64,000 nucleotides of DNA, taken from the NCBI GenBank assembly GCA_963556145.1, contig OY744473.1, positions 124,001 through 188,000 of the forward strand. The letters are read 5' to 3'. Within the stretch, counting starts at the first letter, position 1; each line of letters opens with the position of its first letter. The notes below the pieces were generated by a model. It saw only the letters and a program-made list of their open reading frames with translations. It searched no databases and was not told the DNA's origin. This document shows positions 1 to 11,122 of the stretch, in pieces. Source of the stretch: Hygrocybe punicea (Eukaryota > Basidiomycota > Agaricomycetes > Agaricales > Hygrophoraceae). Position numbers and translations under genes: made by a program.

Positions 1-2
1 CT

Positions 3-599
3 CGTTCGAAACGCCGCCTCTGTGATCGTAGTGTTCGCTTCGCTGTCGACCTCATGCGACCCTCTTCCTTTGGCTCCGTCCATCCCACGACGGCTATCGC
101 CCATCTTGGCGTTGACCCTTTCTTCGCCCCGCGATCCATCTACTCTGTGCGTCCCATTGGGCCTCCCCCTCCTGCTGTTCCTCCCACCGTTCCCATCTGG
201 TTCACCGATGATCCTGTCGATCCCTACCGCGAGTTTATTGATTGTGCTGCCGTGTTTGATTCCGTTGTCCCTCCAGTTAATCGGGACGATTCCCCTTGTT
301 CCGGGGGTATTGTTACCTTTTACCCCGATTTAACCCCCGCTTCTGATCCCGTCTCTGACTCAGCGTCCCAAAACAATGTCATAACCTGGGTCCGGAACAT
401 CATCGAAGACAATCAACGATGGTATCCCAATCCCCATGATTACCCCCATCAGCCAATCACCGCCGATACATCATACACACTGATACAGGCACTCAACAAT
501 ACCACGCAACACAATCATCGGATCAGCTGTCTGCTGACACCAGACCTGCAACACAGCCGTTGGCCACCTCGTTGGCACCCCAAAATGCATAGACCATAA
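3..599 (+). CDS. Open frame running in from the window edge, probable retroelement protein C-terminus
   Basis: The frame is open from base 3 to a TAA at 597-599, so the start lies outside the window; the first internal Met is at 54. The visible part is Pro-, Ser- and Asp-rich, with segments such as RSIYSVRPIGPPPP and PIWFTDDPVDPYREF, and has no catalytic motif I can name. It stops shortly before a stretch that behaves like the end of an LTR (about 600-876). I therefore infer that it is the last protein of an LTR retroelement inserted into the casein-kinase relic that follows. It could instead be an unrelated host exon. Confidence is low for the function and moderate for being coding. Confidence 0.35.
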   Translation, partial: RSKRRLCDRSVRFAVDLMRPSSFGSVHPTTAIAHLGVDPFFAPRSIYSVRPIGPPPPAVPPTVPIWFTDDPVDPYREFIDCAAVFDSVVPPVNRDDSPCSGGIVTFYPDLTPASDPVSDSASQNNVITWVRNIIEDNQRWYPNPHDYPHQPITADTSYTLIQALNNTTQHNHRISCLLTPDLQHSRWPPRWHPKMHRP

Positions 600-876
600 A
601 GCCAAGCAAGACGTCGTTCATCCCGGAGCTTGTCCTCCACGCAACCATGCATGACGAAGACGCTGACCCTGAAGTTGTTCACCAGTATATAACAAGGACA
701 TTTGTAGTCAGTACCCTTAAGTTTAGTCTAGCTACTCTTCCCCCGACCGCTACCAGACACCCAGAACTCCCTTCCCTTTTCCTTCTTACTATTGTTCGTA
801 CTCACTTCCTATTTTAAATCATCCTCGTTTGGTTTGTTGTTGCCGGAGCCCACTAAGAACAGCGATCCGTAACACC
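600..876 (+). repeat. Probable LTR edge of a retroelement
   Basis: This stretch separates the preceding open frame from a kinase relic that starts abruptly in mid-domain. It contains a TATA-like motif (GTATATAACAAGG, near 684) followed by pyrimidine-rich sequence, and ends GATCCGTAACA, a CA end expected of an LTR. No second copy is present in the window, so the 5' boundary and the LTR identity are inferred from position. Confidence 0.35.
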
Positions 877-1330
877 AACCTGGTGCACCTCATTGATTTT
901 GGGCTATCAAATGAGTTCAGGGATCCCAATACACACTTTGCACATTCTGTTTAACAAGGGTTTGGCCTCATTGGAACTACAAACTTCCCATCCATTAATA
1001 GTCACTTGGGTGTGGAGCTTGGAAGGCAGGATGATCTAGAGTCTCTCGCTTACATTCTCATATACTTTCTTTATGGATTTTTGCCATGGCAGGGCCTGGG
1101 GCAGGGCATTGTTGACAGCAAATGAGGAATCGCAACACATGACTTATACCAGTTGCCCCTGGTGGAGTTTCATACTTTTCTTGAACAAAGTTGCTCACTT
1201 GCTTTCGATGAAAAACCTGATTATAATCACTTTTGCAACCTTTTCAACAATCTCTTATCACAGGTGGGATTCCAGAGTAATCTAGCATTCGATTGGGATG
1301 TTGCTGGTGGCTCAATCTCCACATCATTGA
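877..1330 (+). pseudogene. Casein kinase 1-like protein kinase relic (C-lobe only)
   Basis: Translating + from about 880 gives a CK1-family catalytic C-lobe. HLIDFGLSNEFRD is the DFG region. Then come a [17 protein letters not shown] segment (the CK1 form of the activation loop), [21 protein letters not shown], and SLAFDEKPDYNHFCNLF. The frame has in-frame stops (a TAA after HFAHSV near 952 and a TGA after GIVDSK near 1121), so it is not translatable as it stands. The N-lobe with the ATP-binding Lys is absent: the relic begins exactly where the LTR-like sequence ends. I infer that a retroelement inserted into the kinase gene and left its N-terminal half upstream of the window. CK1-like genes are often multiplied in mushrooms, so this may have been one of many paralogues. 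Confidence 0.75.
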
Positions 1331-1919
1331 GCAAGACGGAACTTCAGGATAGCACTCCTAAGTGCAAATGCAAACATCCCACCCTCAAACACCATATGAG
1401 GTAAGTACCAACACATCTATATTCACTGGGTTAACATGAGTTATGTACAGGTTATGCTCTCAGACCAGCATTTCACCTTCACCTCCAGCTGGCTCTAAAC
1501 TCCTCCTCTGAATAGTTGCTATATATTATTTGGACACTGTTATCTTAACCATACCCATCTTCCCTTTGTACAGTAGCCTATAGGTGTACCTGTTTGTAGT
1601 CATCCTCATTCACAGTCAGATTTGTATGAACTTGGCATCTTGATTATGGACTTTTTAGTGGCAAAGCGCATCACAATGTGCACCATATTATTGAGAGTGT
1701 GCTACATGTGGAACTCCAGTGACAAGCAGTATGCATGTGTGGGTGTTGAGGTACAAGAGCGATGGCAGTGAGGTTAGGCATAAAAGCAGAATTTAAAATA
1801 TTAAAAATGGTTTAAGCCAACCTTGGCAGCTGACTCGGCCAAAGTCAGGGCTTCTGATTGGGCAGTGTGGCCAGCCTGGCCAGTCTGGAGATGAGCTGCA
1901 ATTTTTAAAGTCTGCTCAC
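1331..1919. other. No gene recognised
   Basis: This is AT-moderate sequence without a long frame or a repeat structure I can identify. Splice-like GTAAGT occurs at 1401, just after the kinase relic, so it may include kinase introns and UTR. Nothing else is supportable. Confidence 0.4.
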
Positions 1920-2400
1920 AGTTAGCCAAGCCACAGCAACACTAGGGCTGCTAAGGTAAGTACCCAACACCTCCAACCCCCACTGCCAACTGGCAGCAGC
2001 AACAGGACGATGGCAACAATGATGGCCACTACCACCACCAGCTGGCAGCAGCAAGGATGGCGACAATGGCTACCACCGCTGCCAACTGGCAGCAGCATGC
2101 AGGGCAATGGTGATGGCTACGTTTGCTGCCAACTGGCAGCAGCACAGGATGACAGCGATGACAACCATCACCACCACCACCACCACCACCCACTGGCACC
2201 AGCAGCAGCGGGATGATGTTGGTGACCACCATAGCCACCTGGCAACAGCAGCAGGATGACTATGCCAGCGACCACCACTGCCAACTGCAGGGTGACAATG
2301 ACCACAATCACTCACTGGTGGCAGTAGCGAAATGACGATGACCATGATGATGAAACCATCAGTGGTGGCAAGGGCGGTGACAATGATAACGGTAGGGGGC
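1920..2400. repeat. Imperfect CAGCAG/CACCAC minisatellite
   Basis: Short units built on ACTGGCAGCAGCA and on CACCAC recur about ten times with substitutions, ending near GGTAGGGGGC. Reading frames here on both strands (Gln/Thr/His-rich on +, Val/Leu-rich on -) follow from the repeat and are not evidence of genes. It resembles in composition the triplet arrays inside the hAT-like elements at 10572, 46912 and 62744, but I found no terminal repeats around it. Confidence 0.7.
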
Positions 2401-3558
2401 TCCAAATTACTATACCATTTATTCCAAAAATTACCAATACTGCTAGTAATTCAAACTAAATAACTTTTAAAAAAGATCTAACAAACTGAGAAAAAGGTAT
2501 CAAAAGGTAAGGGAAGATGTTTTAGAAAAAAGTCCAAAAGGCTTGACAAAAAAGCTCAACAAAGTTCAGAAGTAGCACAAGTTCTTCAAGGGTTTAAAAA
2601 GGTGGACAAAATCCTTGGCAAAAAAGCTCAACAAGTTCAGAAGAGGTGCAAGTTCTTCAAGGACTTGAAAAAGGTGAACCAAAAAACTTGACAAAAAAGC
2701 TTACAAGATTGAAAAGAGGTACAAGAGCACCAAGGGTATGAAAAGAATATAATTACATCAGGCACTAAAAGTAATTCTACCTGCTCTTCCATTCCCCTCT
2801 ATACCATAAGACAGAACCAAAAAGCAAAGAAGTGAACAAAGAGAGAAAAAAACATTGACATCCACCAACAAAATTTGTCAACCTGTCCAAGTAGCTAAAG
2901 GTGCAAAAGTCATGAAAAAAAAAGTGTCAAAAAACCTCAGAAAAAAGTCCAAGAGGTTGCAAAAAAGTGCAAGGCCACCAAGGGTTTCAAAAAGGACCCT
3001 GGATTTTACTGATGTGGTAAATGACCAAGGTCCGTTCATCTCTTACTTAAATATTTTAGATATTGTGTATGGTTGAAAGACACTGACATCCTGTCGCAAA
3101 GATGTGGGTTGATCAAGGGCCAGGAGTACACGGTACTTGATATGAACTGGGACCTAACCACTGTGTGGTCGTACCTTTGGAACAATCATGATTATCTCAT
3201 GACATTGGCAGAGGAGCACAAAATGGATGCTCACGACTTGTGTCTTGGTAAGATGTCAATTTGAACTTCAATTTTTTGCCCCAACTAATTTGGAGATGAT
3301 TCAAAGTATTCTCCTGTTCAAAAGTACCCCAAAAATCTGCTGGAGAGGTCCCGAGGGACCTCTCAGGGTGCTCACGCAGGAATCAAGCGGAAATGGTGTG
3401 GATGTCAAAGGATGAGACAATCTACTACATCGGGAAGCCTACTGACTAAGGTCAACCATGGGAACTGGGCACGTGACAGCCCAGGCACATCTACTACACC
3501 GCTATCACCCTTAAAAATTGTGTCAATAGCGAGGCGATTTTTGAAACTTTGGGGTTTA
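2401..3558. repeat. A-rich degenerate tandem repeat, then unassigned sequence
   Basis: From about 2480 to 2960, units related to TTGACAAAAAAGCTC and AAGTTCTTCAAGGG repeat irregularly every 90-130 bases, giving Lys-rich frames. From 2961 to 3558 there are short frames (for example a stretch reading YTVLDMNWDLTTVW near 3140) that look like broken coding sequence of unknown origin. I assign no gene. Confidence 0.4.
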
Positions 3559-4862
3559 CAGCCGTTTGGAGTGAGCTTGACACTCATGTGGAATTTTAGT
3601 ACTTTAGGAAATTCGGACTTGTTAAATTTTCTCAGACTTTCTTACTCACTCTGCCACAATGGTATGGGCTCAAAAGCATCCTCACAAGCTGCCCAGTCTC
3701 ATTGGCAGTGACACTGACAGAAGATCATCTCCTAGCTATGATCCTGAGTCATCTGATGCTTCAGACAATTCCGTCGCTACCAGTCAGAGATGACACAAGT
3801 CAACCAGTCATGAAAAAACTCCTCCTGTCCTCACTCCCAAGAAAGCCCCTCCCATCTCCACCCAACAAAAATCTCCCCATACTCTTCACTATGTTATCCT
3901 TGCATTCTCTGCTACTGAGATGAAGAAACCTGCCTCAAAATGTCAGTCTAAAAGCTCATCTCTCCAGCTTTCCACTGAAGAACCATGGGGCACCCTCAAG
4001 GCTCAACTCCTCAGTTCCTGATAAAATGTTTGATCTTTGAGAACACTTCCTCAATTGGGTTGAAGTCAGGTGAATAAGGTGGTAGATACTCAATGCAAAC
4101 GCCAGCTCGATCAGCAAGTTCAAGGATTTCATTGCCATGGTGAATCTTGGCATTGTTGAGAACAAGGATGCTGAGTGGGCCTGGGTAGGCAGAACACAAA
4201 GGAAGCTAGTGGTCTGTATTTAGTAGAAAACAACCCACAAAGAAACATATGACTCACTAAAGAGTGTTCTAACCAATGAAGAAGGCTGACTTTCATTAGA
4301 GAGCCCTCTACGGATGTTCCACACATGAACCCATCAAGCGTGAGGCAACCAAGCATTGAGGTACGTCAACCACACACAAACGGCTGCTTCTTGCAAGCAT
4401 GCCAGCCTTGCTTGGATCGCCTGTATCATTCTCCAACCATGCGCTCATCCTTTGATATCTTGTCAATAAAGCCTAATTCTTCTGGTTCGTATTGTGACAT
4501 GCAGGCCACAAATGCTGCACAGTTGAGGAGATGGGTGAGCTCATTGAGGAAATGGTCAGGATTGACTTGGCATAGATAATCGTGGTCAAGTTTGCAAGTG
4601 AAATTATAGGATGGTTCGGGGTTTACAACATCCCCAGTGGTGTGATAAAACTTGAGGGTGTGAAAGAATGTGCTGCATGAAAACATGCAGGTGTTGAGAA
4701 TGTCATCAAGGTCGAGAAGACTGTGCTCATATAGCCTGATTGCAGCTATCTTCAGGCCAGGGGTGATTTTACAGTACATGAGAGTCTGAGAAATTTTACT
4801 AAGTCCAAATTTCCCAAAGGACTAAAATTCCACGTGAGTGTCAAGCTCACTCCAAATGGCTG
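3559..4862 (-). mobile_element. Tc1/mariner-like DNA transposon, degenerate
   Basis: The two ends are inverted repeats of about 90 bp. The left arm starts CAGCCGTTTGGAGTGAGC at 3559 and the right arm ends with its diverged complement at 4862. TA lies on both sides (3557-3558 and 4863-4864), the target duplication expected of this superfamily. Inside, on the minus strand, are a helix-turn-helix head and a DDE-type tail of a transposase (separate entry). The element is 1.3 kb and the transposase is broken, so it is non-autonomous now. Confidence 0.85.
3990..4779 (-). pseudogene. Tc1-like transposase pseudogene
   Basis: Reading the minus strand from 4779, the protein begins with a helix-turn-helix region (LKIAAIRLYEHSLLDLDDIL, then STFFHTLKFYHTTGDVV). 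It continues to QYEPEELGFIDKISKDER, which contains a DDE-type Asp region. It resumes in other frames with GCLTLDGFMCGTSVEGSLMK, LVLNNAKIHHGNEILELAD and LPPYSPDFNPIEEVFSKIK. These are the second and third catalytic regions of fungal Tc1-like DDE_3 transposases; the second Asp is changed to Asn in LNNAKIHH. There are at least three frame changes and an internal deletion between the HTH and QYEPEELG parts. The gene fills the space between the inverted ends. A functional protein is not possible from this copy. Confidence 0.85.
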
Positions 4863-6000
4863 TAAAGACAGTGTGCTTTATTTCTTTGAGCATGCTTCAG
4901 TGATTGAAAGCAACATACATGGGTACTGGTCTACCTCTTCAGATCCTGGCCATTCTGTTTGGCCACCTTCTCCTGACAACCCTGGGCCTGTCTGGGGGTG
5001 GCAATACAGCAATGATTTCATGGACATTGAAGTCACACGGTATGCCTTCCTTTGATATACACTGAGGCACTGACAATGTTCCACTAATGGGAAAGGGCCT
5101 TTTGGACATTTTCGATACTTGACTCTCTGAACGATCATTTAACATACTCTTTTCACTAGTATTTTAGTTACCCTGTCACGCTCGATTTATATATGGTGAC
5201 TCAAGGCGACTTGACACACAATATGGATTGCTTCAAAAAGGCTAGCGATCCATTATTAATCATCAATCAACATAAAAATTTCGACCATTATGGTACTAGC
5301 AAGGAGTCAATGGTAACTATGGGAATCCAAGTGTTGGTTCCTTTTGTGTGTTCTGTCCAACGTGCTCTGTGACAGTGTATGAAGGTGTGGAGAAAAATGT
5401 TAAAAGGTGGTGTATGATGGAAACTGGTACTCACAAAAATATATGCCCATGCTTGGTAATCTTTGATAGTTCAATACCCCTTCCACCAGTTCTGAACTTG
5501 GCCACCATATTCCAACATGTTAAAAAGAAAAGGTGCTGCTGTCGGGTTGGAAACCATTTCGACATGAGGGTTTTGGTGTGTATGGCGAATGTAACAGAAT
5601 CCCATCCTTCCACCAATGATACGACACCAAAACATATGCTGACATACACCAATTGCCTGGGTTAAACAGTGGCTAGGCCATTGAATTCGATATCAATTTG
5701 TCTTTTATCTAGCATGTAAGACCAGCCTCCCTAGGAGTCTTGCTTAAGCAATGTACTTCATAATGCAAATCAAGTTTAAACAGTACTTTGTTTAAATAGA
5801 CCAGCGAACTGTTAATTTTACGTGTTTAAACAGGAGTTATTACAGTAGTGGGTAATGAAACTTGGATTTAATGGAATCCGAAATTCAGAGCTCAGTGGAT
5901 TACACACACATGGTTGAAGTGAAATAAATGCATTGAGCAGATTAAACATTGTTGACCTGCACAATGGAAAGTTAGCAGGTTAATGCCACACAGGATTAAA
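4863..6000. other. No gene recognised
   Basis: Several short frames exist on both strands (for example 5348-5665 + and 5431-5652 -), but none shows a motif I know or a consistent exon structure. It may contain the remains of one or more old elements. GTTTAAACAG-like motifs recur near 5776, 5797 and 5824. Confidence 0.35.
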
Positions 6001-6004
6001 GCGT

Positions 6005-6916
6005 TGTAGATGCGGGTTCTTGGTGGCTTCGGAACTATAATGATAAGAAATAAAGATCCTAACCAGCGTAGAAGTGACTGGATAAATCAGTGTCGGGAAT
6101 AGTAGTAAAAGGAAGGGAATGTTAGTAAAAGTAAAGCCGCCGCATAAAACTGGACTAGTAATGATGAATCCGGCGATGAACAGAGTGAAAACGGACAAAT
6201 AATGAAGAACCCGATGATGAACGGACTGAAAACGAATGAACCCGACGATGCCGACGATGTCGGGTACGGCGGGTCGGGTCGGGTCGGGTCGGGTCGGAAA
6301 CAATGAACGAATAAAGGAACTACGATAAAGATTATGAGGTCAACTACGAAAAGCTAAGGGTCTACGAGGACGAGCATATGAAGGGATTAAAATGGATTCT
6401 GACTATGAGGGAAAACGGGGACTAATGGTATCTTTTTTTTGTACGGTCGTCAGGGACCGTTTTTATAGTACAGGAGTGTGTAGCTACTTTCGGACATGTC
6501 TATTTCGGCCGATAGAAACTACAAAGAAAAGATGGAAAGGGGATGTGGAAAGGGGGGTTGCAAAGCGACAATGACAGGAACATGGAGGGGAAAATCAATA
6601 TCCATGAAAAAGATGGAAAATGTCCTACATATCTCCGAAAGGACGACGGGATGCATAAATATGGTGAGTCCGAAGTCGGGGATTGAGTCCGATGAGATCC
6701 ATCTTCTAGAATTGGAACTCCGAGGCGTTTGGGGCTGCTGGATTTGGTCCGAAAGCGGCTGTGACGAAGCGGCATACGTCAGGTTACGTCGGTCACGTCG
6801 GGTCACATCACGTCGGGTTACGTTGGGTTTGAATGCGAGTTGAATGGAGGCAGCGGGTTCGTCCGGATTCGTGATATATCGACAATACGGTCTCAGAGGG
6901 ACGTCGACCCTCTACA
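6005..6916 (-). repeat. Solo LTR of the Ty3-type family (minus strand)
   Basis: On the minus strand this reads as a diverged copy of the LTRs at 9458-10255 and 42443-43241. It shares the start TGTAGAGGGTC, the block around CTCATCGGACT, the ...TGTCATTGTCGC... block, the CATCGGCCGA block and the TACA end. Flanks are GCGT (6001-6004) and GCGT (6917-6920), a perfect 4 bp duplication. Only one LTR is present, so it arose by LTR-LTR recombination after insertion. Several Pro-Asp-Pro-Thr-Arg frames here come from GGTCGG repeats in the LTR and are not genes. Confidence 0.85.
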
Positions 6917-6920
6917 GCGT

Positions 6921-7880
6921 ACAGTGTCTTGTCTTGCATTTATTTTGCGTATTCACATGTTTGCTGCTTGGCCTACCCCTAAACAACCCATAGTTCAGTT
7001 TTTCTGCTGCTGCAGGAAAAGGAAGAGATAGCATACTCTAGATTTTTCTGAATCCCTGCCACTTTGCGCTTTGTCCCACGAGTCACAGTCCCATCACTTG
7101 TACCATGAGCACTCCATGTCTTCCATGAGTCCTCAGCAACGGAAGACCATATCCTTCATGTACTGGAAAGAATGCCGCCAGTTGTCCTGCCTCTCTGTTT
7201 CTTCAACTTCTTGCTTTTGCGTTCAATCTCCTCTGAATTATGTCCTACCTGTCCACCCTTACCATTGCTCAGTGTCCCCTTGGCAGTAGGGCTCTCACTT
7301 GTTGCCACTTTCTCCCCTGCATTTTCACTGTTCCCTGCCTTACCAACACTTGTCCCCACAGCCTCACTTGTGGCATTCTCATGCTGCAATTCTGCATAGC
7401 ACCCTCTCTGTAGTATTGTTCTCACTCACAACTTTCTCCTCTGCATTTTCACCATCCTCTGCCTCACTGACACTTGTCACCGGTGTTATCTGAATGTTTG
7501 TTTCACCAAGAATTACCGGAGTTGACTTTGTTCAGGTACCATCTTGTTGTTCATGGGTTTCTAATATCTAAATAACCTATCAGGAAGGGGTTTGTGAGTA
7601 TATGTACTATATGAATTAATAGAATGTAATAGTGAGGTCTCTTCAATTAAGAATTGAGACTTTGAGTGGGTATGAATAGCAATTGGGTGTGTGATGTACT
7701 GAAAATACTAATATGAACTACTGGAATATAAAAATATGAACTAAGGAATACTGATAACAATATTCACCAGTGGAATATGAACTGTTTTGGTTACAGGGCC
7801 TATTCAATCAAGAGTATCTCTGGGTATTATAATATCTGACTTAAATCCGAAGCTTCAAATGCACATTGGCTGCTAGTTCA
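6921..7880 (-). other. Relic with a short Lys-rich minus-strand frame
   Basis: A minus-strand frame from 7425 to 7156 encodes a polar 89-residue peptide ending with a basic block (ERKSKKLKKQRGRTTGG). It continues weakly past its stop in the same style. It lies downstream, on the minus strand, of an LTR-like promoter region (7880-8580), so it may be the first protein of a retroelement oriented minus. No domain is recognisable. Confidence 0.3.
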
Positions 7881-8580
7881 GGGATATCTTTAATACCTTT
7901 TGAATACTCTGTTTTGTTTGGGGTGAAACCTTAACCTTAGAAGTGTATCTAGCTGACTAATGCTGACTAATGAATTGATTGGACTGAGTGAACTGAGTGA
8001 ATTCTCCTTAATTGACAAGAATGATAGGATAAGAGTGTACTAGACTGGATTGCAAGCACTAGCTACTACAATGAGTAACTACTAGTACTAAGAGAATGAG
8101 GGATCACACTGTGTGAACCCAACTGAGAGTGACTACTGAGTGGTGAGGGGGGAATCCTACTGACTACTGGAATTTGGGGGCCCTATTTATACTGTTGGAG
8201 AACAATGGGGGACTGAGAACAATGGGAAAGTGAGAACAATGGGACGGAGTCATGAGAACAATGGATGGCATCAAAGAGGCTGTGAACAATGGGCTCTATC
8301 TCCATTTGGACTGTTTAGAACAAAGGACTGCTCAGAACAATAGACCTTCATTGTCTTTATGTAAGCAGACTATCACAATCACTCTCTGGTGCATCCTATC
8401 TTATCATTATCTTATCATCCTCTTGTTCACATCTTATCTTATCATTTCCCATTATCTAGCTGAGCCGCTTTTGATCAATACAAGTAAACAAGATTTGTAA
8501 TCAATCCATTACTGCTAATATAGGTAAGGAAGCCAGTTGGGCTTGTCTCCTTGCACACGCAATACAGAGAAATATATAAT
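7880..8580 (-). promoter_or_regulatory. LTR-like promoter region, minus strand
   Basis: Read on the minus strand, five CCATTGTTCTC-type units in tandem (8205-8350 on +, seen as GAGAACAATGGG) are followed by a TATA box (AGTATAAATAGGGCCC, about 8180-8195). After this comes a pyrimidine-rich start-like region with repeated CACTCAGT. This is the arrangement of an LTR U3/R region. No second copy is in the window, so the element and its ends stay undefined. Confidence 0.4.
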
Positions 8581-8763
8581 AAATACTAATGAGTGGGGGA
8601 TATGCCTCTGTGCACCATACATAAATGGCTAGGTCTGGGCATTGCTAGTGAAGCCATAATAAATGATATAAAGGTAAGCATATATGCTATTTGTGTCTGT
8701 TCACTAGCATGCGTAATGTGGAAAGGCATAAAATGGGTACTAATGAGTGTAGGTGTGCATCCA

Positions 8764-9453
8764 TAGTGTTGCACTTAAATATCTAAGTCCGTGGTCTGAT
8801 GGTAAACCCATGACATTACACCCAAAAACACTTGGGGTCATGACAGCGTGGGCCAGATGCTGCTGTCACCCTCGCGAGGTAGATGGGGGTGCCTCATGTG
8901 AGGCCATGACCCGTAACCCACCGGTTTCCATGACTTTGGGTGCCACATACCTCGCACGGGCCAGACATGCGTCAATTGACGCGGTTGTCACCCAAGCGAG
9001 GTAGATGGGGGGCCATCCTCGTTGCCATCATCGTTAGATGTGGGGCAGTCATTGGTTGAGCTGTTGGTGTCCATTGGGGGGACGTCATCGTTGTCGTCAT
9101 TGTTGTTGTGTTGGTGTTGGTGTTGTAAATTGTGGTGGAGGTGGCAGTGGTCATGATTATCCGTGTTGGAGGCAGCAGGTTGCTGCTGCCGCTGGTGTTG
9201 CTCTGCTGCTGCTGCTGCTGGCGATGCTGTTGCTGCTGCTGCTGCTGCGAATGCAGATGCGGTTGCTGCTGCTGTTGTTGCAGTTGCTGTCACTGGGGTT
9301 CATTTGGCCATCATTGTCGTTGTCGTCGTTGTCGTCGTTGTCGGGGTGGTGGCATTGGTGGTGTTGCCACTGCTGTTGCTGCTGCTGCCGCTGCTGCCAT
9401 CGATTCACTCTGACTCGCGTTCCAACGCAAGTGAGGTTGTTGGGTGGAGTTGA
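8764..9453 (-). mobile_element. hAT-like element part, split by the Ty3 element (inner/left part)
   Basis: Together with 43246-43620 this forms the DNA into which the Ty3-type element inserted (CCGC at 9454 and 43242). It carries a triplet-repeat array (CTG/GTT, 9160-9410) and the palindrome GCGTCAATTGACGC (8969-8982) next to GCGAGGTAG, a module also found in the elements at 10572, 46912 and 62744. Its proposed end here starts TAGTGTTGCAC at 8764. The opposite end at 43620 is a good match to the 10572 family terminus. The 8 bp outside the two ends do not match, so the left boundary is uncertain. Confidence 0.5.
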
Positions 9454-9457
9454 CCGC

Positions 9458-10255
9458 TGTAGAGGGTCCTCGACCCTCTGAGGCCATAACATCAATATCT
9501 AGTGAATCCACTCGAACCCGACGTCTCTAGCAATATATGCTCGAACCCGACGCAACCCGACGCAACCCGATGCATACCGACTAGCACGGCCGCTCACGTA
9601 CCTGGTCGGTCCATCTCCCAAACTCACGGAACTTCAAATATCAAAGATAGATCTCATCGGACTGGGATCCCGACATCGGACTTGCCTTATTCGCACCTAG
9701 CGTCTCCCTTATGGAGATACAGTAAAGTATATTACATCTTTTACGGTTTTTTTATATCTTCCACCCATTTTCCCTGTCATGGTCGCCTCGCAACCCTCTT
9801 CCTACTTGTCCATTTTTATTCTCCTTTGTTTTCTCTCATCGGCCGAGGACTCTCGTCTGAAGCTAGGTACAGAAATTTGTAGTATAAAAAACGGTGCCCA
9901 AGTGCCGTCTCATAATAAGAAAACCAGTTCCCCCGTTTCCTCTCTCTGAGAATTAGTGTCTCAGTAAAATCCATCCCACACATTACTCGTCGGATTCCTC
10001 GACGCTCTCCCCGTCGTTCTACCGCCTTTATCTCTACGTCCCTCGTCACCCGACACCCGACCCGCCGTACCCGACATCGTCAGCTTTGTTGGCTTTGACC
10101 GGTCTTGATAGATTTCAGTAGTTTACTCGGCGGCTTCTTACCATTTATATCCTATCATCTTACTGAAGCTTGTTAGACTATTCCTAGTCACTTCTACACT
10201 GACCCCCACAGGCTTAGGATTACTATTCCGCAGCCACCCCGACCTCGCCTTTACA
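9458..10255 (+). repeat. Left LTR of the Ty3-type element
   Basis: This 798 bp copy matches the right LTR with roughly 30 differences, mostly C/T or A/G transitions. TG...CA ends are extended to TGTA...TACA. A TATA box (AGTATAAAAAAC, about 9880) sits some 60 bases before a CT-rich start-like region. Tandem AACCCGACG units occur near 9540-9580. Confidence 0.9.
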
Positions 10256-10276
10256 TCTGGAGCCCACCGCGAGGAA
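10256..10276 (+). other. Candidate primer-binding site
   Basis: Two bases after the left LTR the sequence reads TGGAGCCCACCGCGAGG. Its complement ends in ...GGGCTCCA, as a tRNA 3' end would. I cannot name the tRNA. Confidence 0.5.
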
Positions 10277-10571
10277 TAGTCTAGCACCACCATAGCTTCC
10301 TCTTCCTGTATCCCTCCCTCTGACTGTCGTCTTCGAGATCTTCCTCGAAGAACTCTTCAACAAGAACTCTCTTTAGCCGCCTTCGACCCGACAATCAACG
10401 ACGACTTCTTCCAGCTAGTACCCGACCACCTCGCTTGACATAACAATCTTCCGCTCGTCTCAGGGTCAAACACCCCCCTATATCTTTCATCCGACAGTCT
10501 CGAATTGGTCGATATACCAATAATTACCATAACACCCGACTCATCCGATCTCAGTTCGACACCCGCATCGC

Positions 10572-11082
10572 TAGTGTTGCCGTAGTTTGGTTCCGAACCT
10601 AGCCGAACCCGGTTCAAACCCCGAACCGAACCCTAAGTTCGGTCTAAGTTCAGCCAGGTGCTGAACCGGACCGTGGGTTCAGTTCCGGGTTTCAAGGCCT
10701 GCCGGATTTCCTGAACGGCTCCAAACCGCGTTCAAACCGCGAACGCGGATATTTTTAAGGTATTGATTTCATTTGTTTTTCGTATTTCTTTACTTACTAT
10801 TTCGTGTTAAACGGCATCATGTGACCGGCCGTGACCTTTCACGCAACACAGCAACATCAACGCGGGTTGAACACAACACAATTTGTGTTGTGTTCATCAA
10901 GGTATGTTTCGATTTTTTCTTAACTTTACTAATGTTATTTGCGACAGGCAACTCGACCGCGACCACATCGTGACCACACCCACCTTGGCACAAGTTGAAT
11001 GCCAACGCCAACGCAATGCCAAGGGACGCGGGACAGCAGCAACACCACCACCACCACCACCACACCACCAGCAGTGGCAACA

Positions 11083-11122
<40 letters not shown>

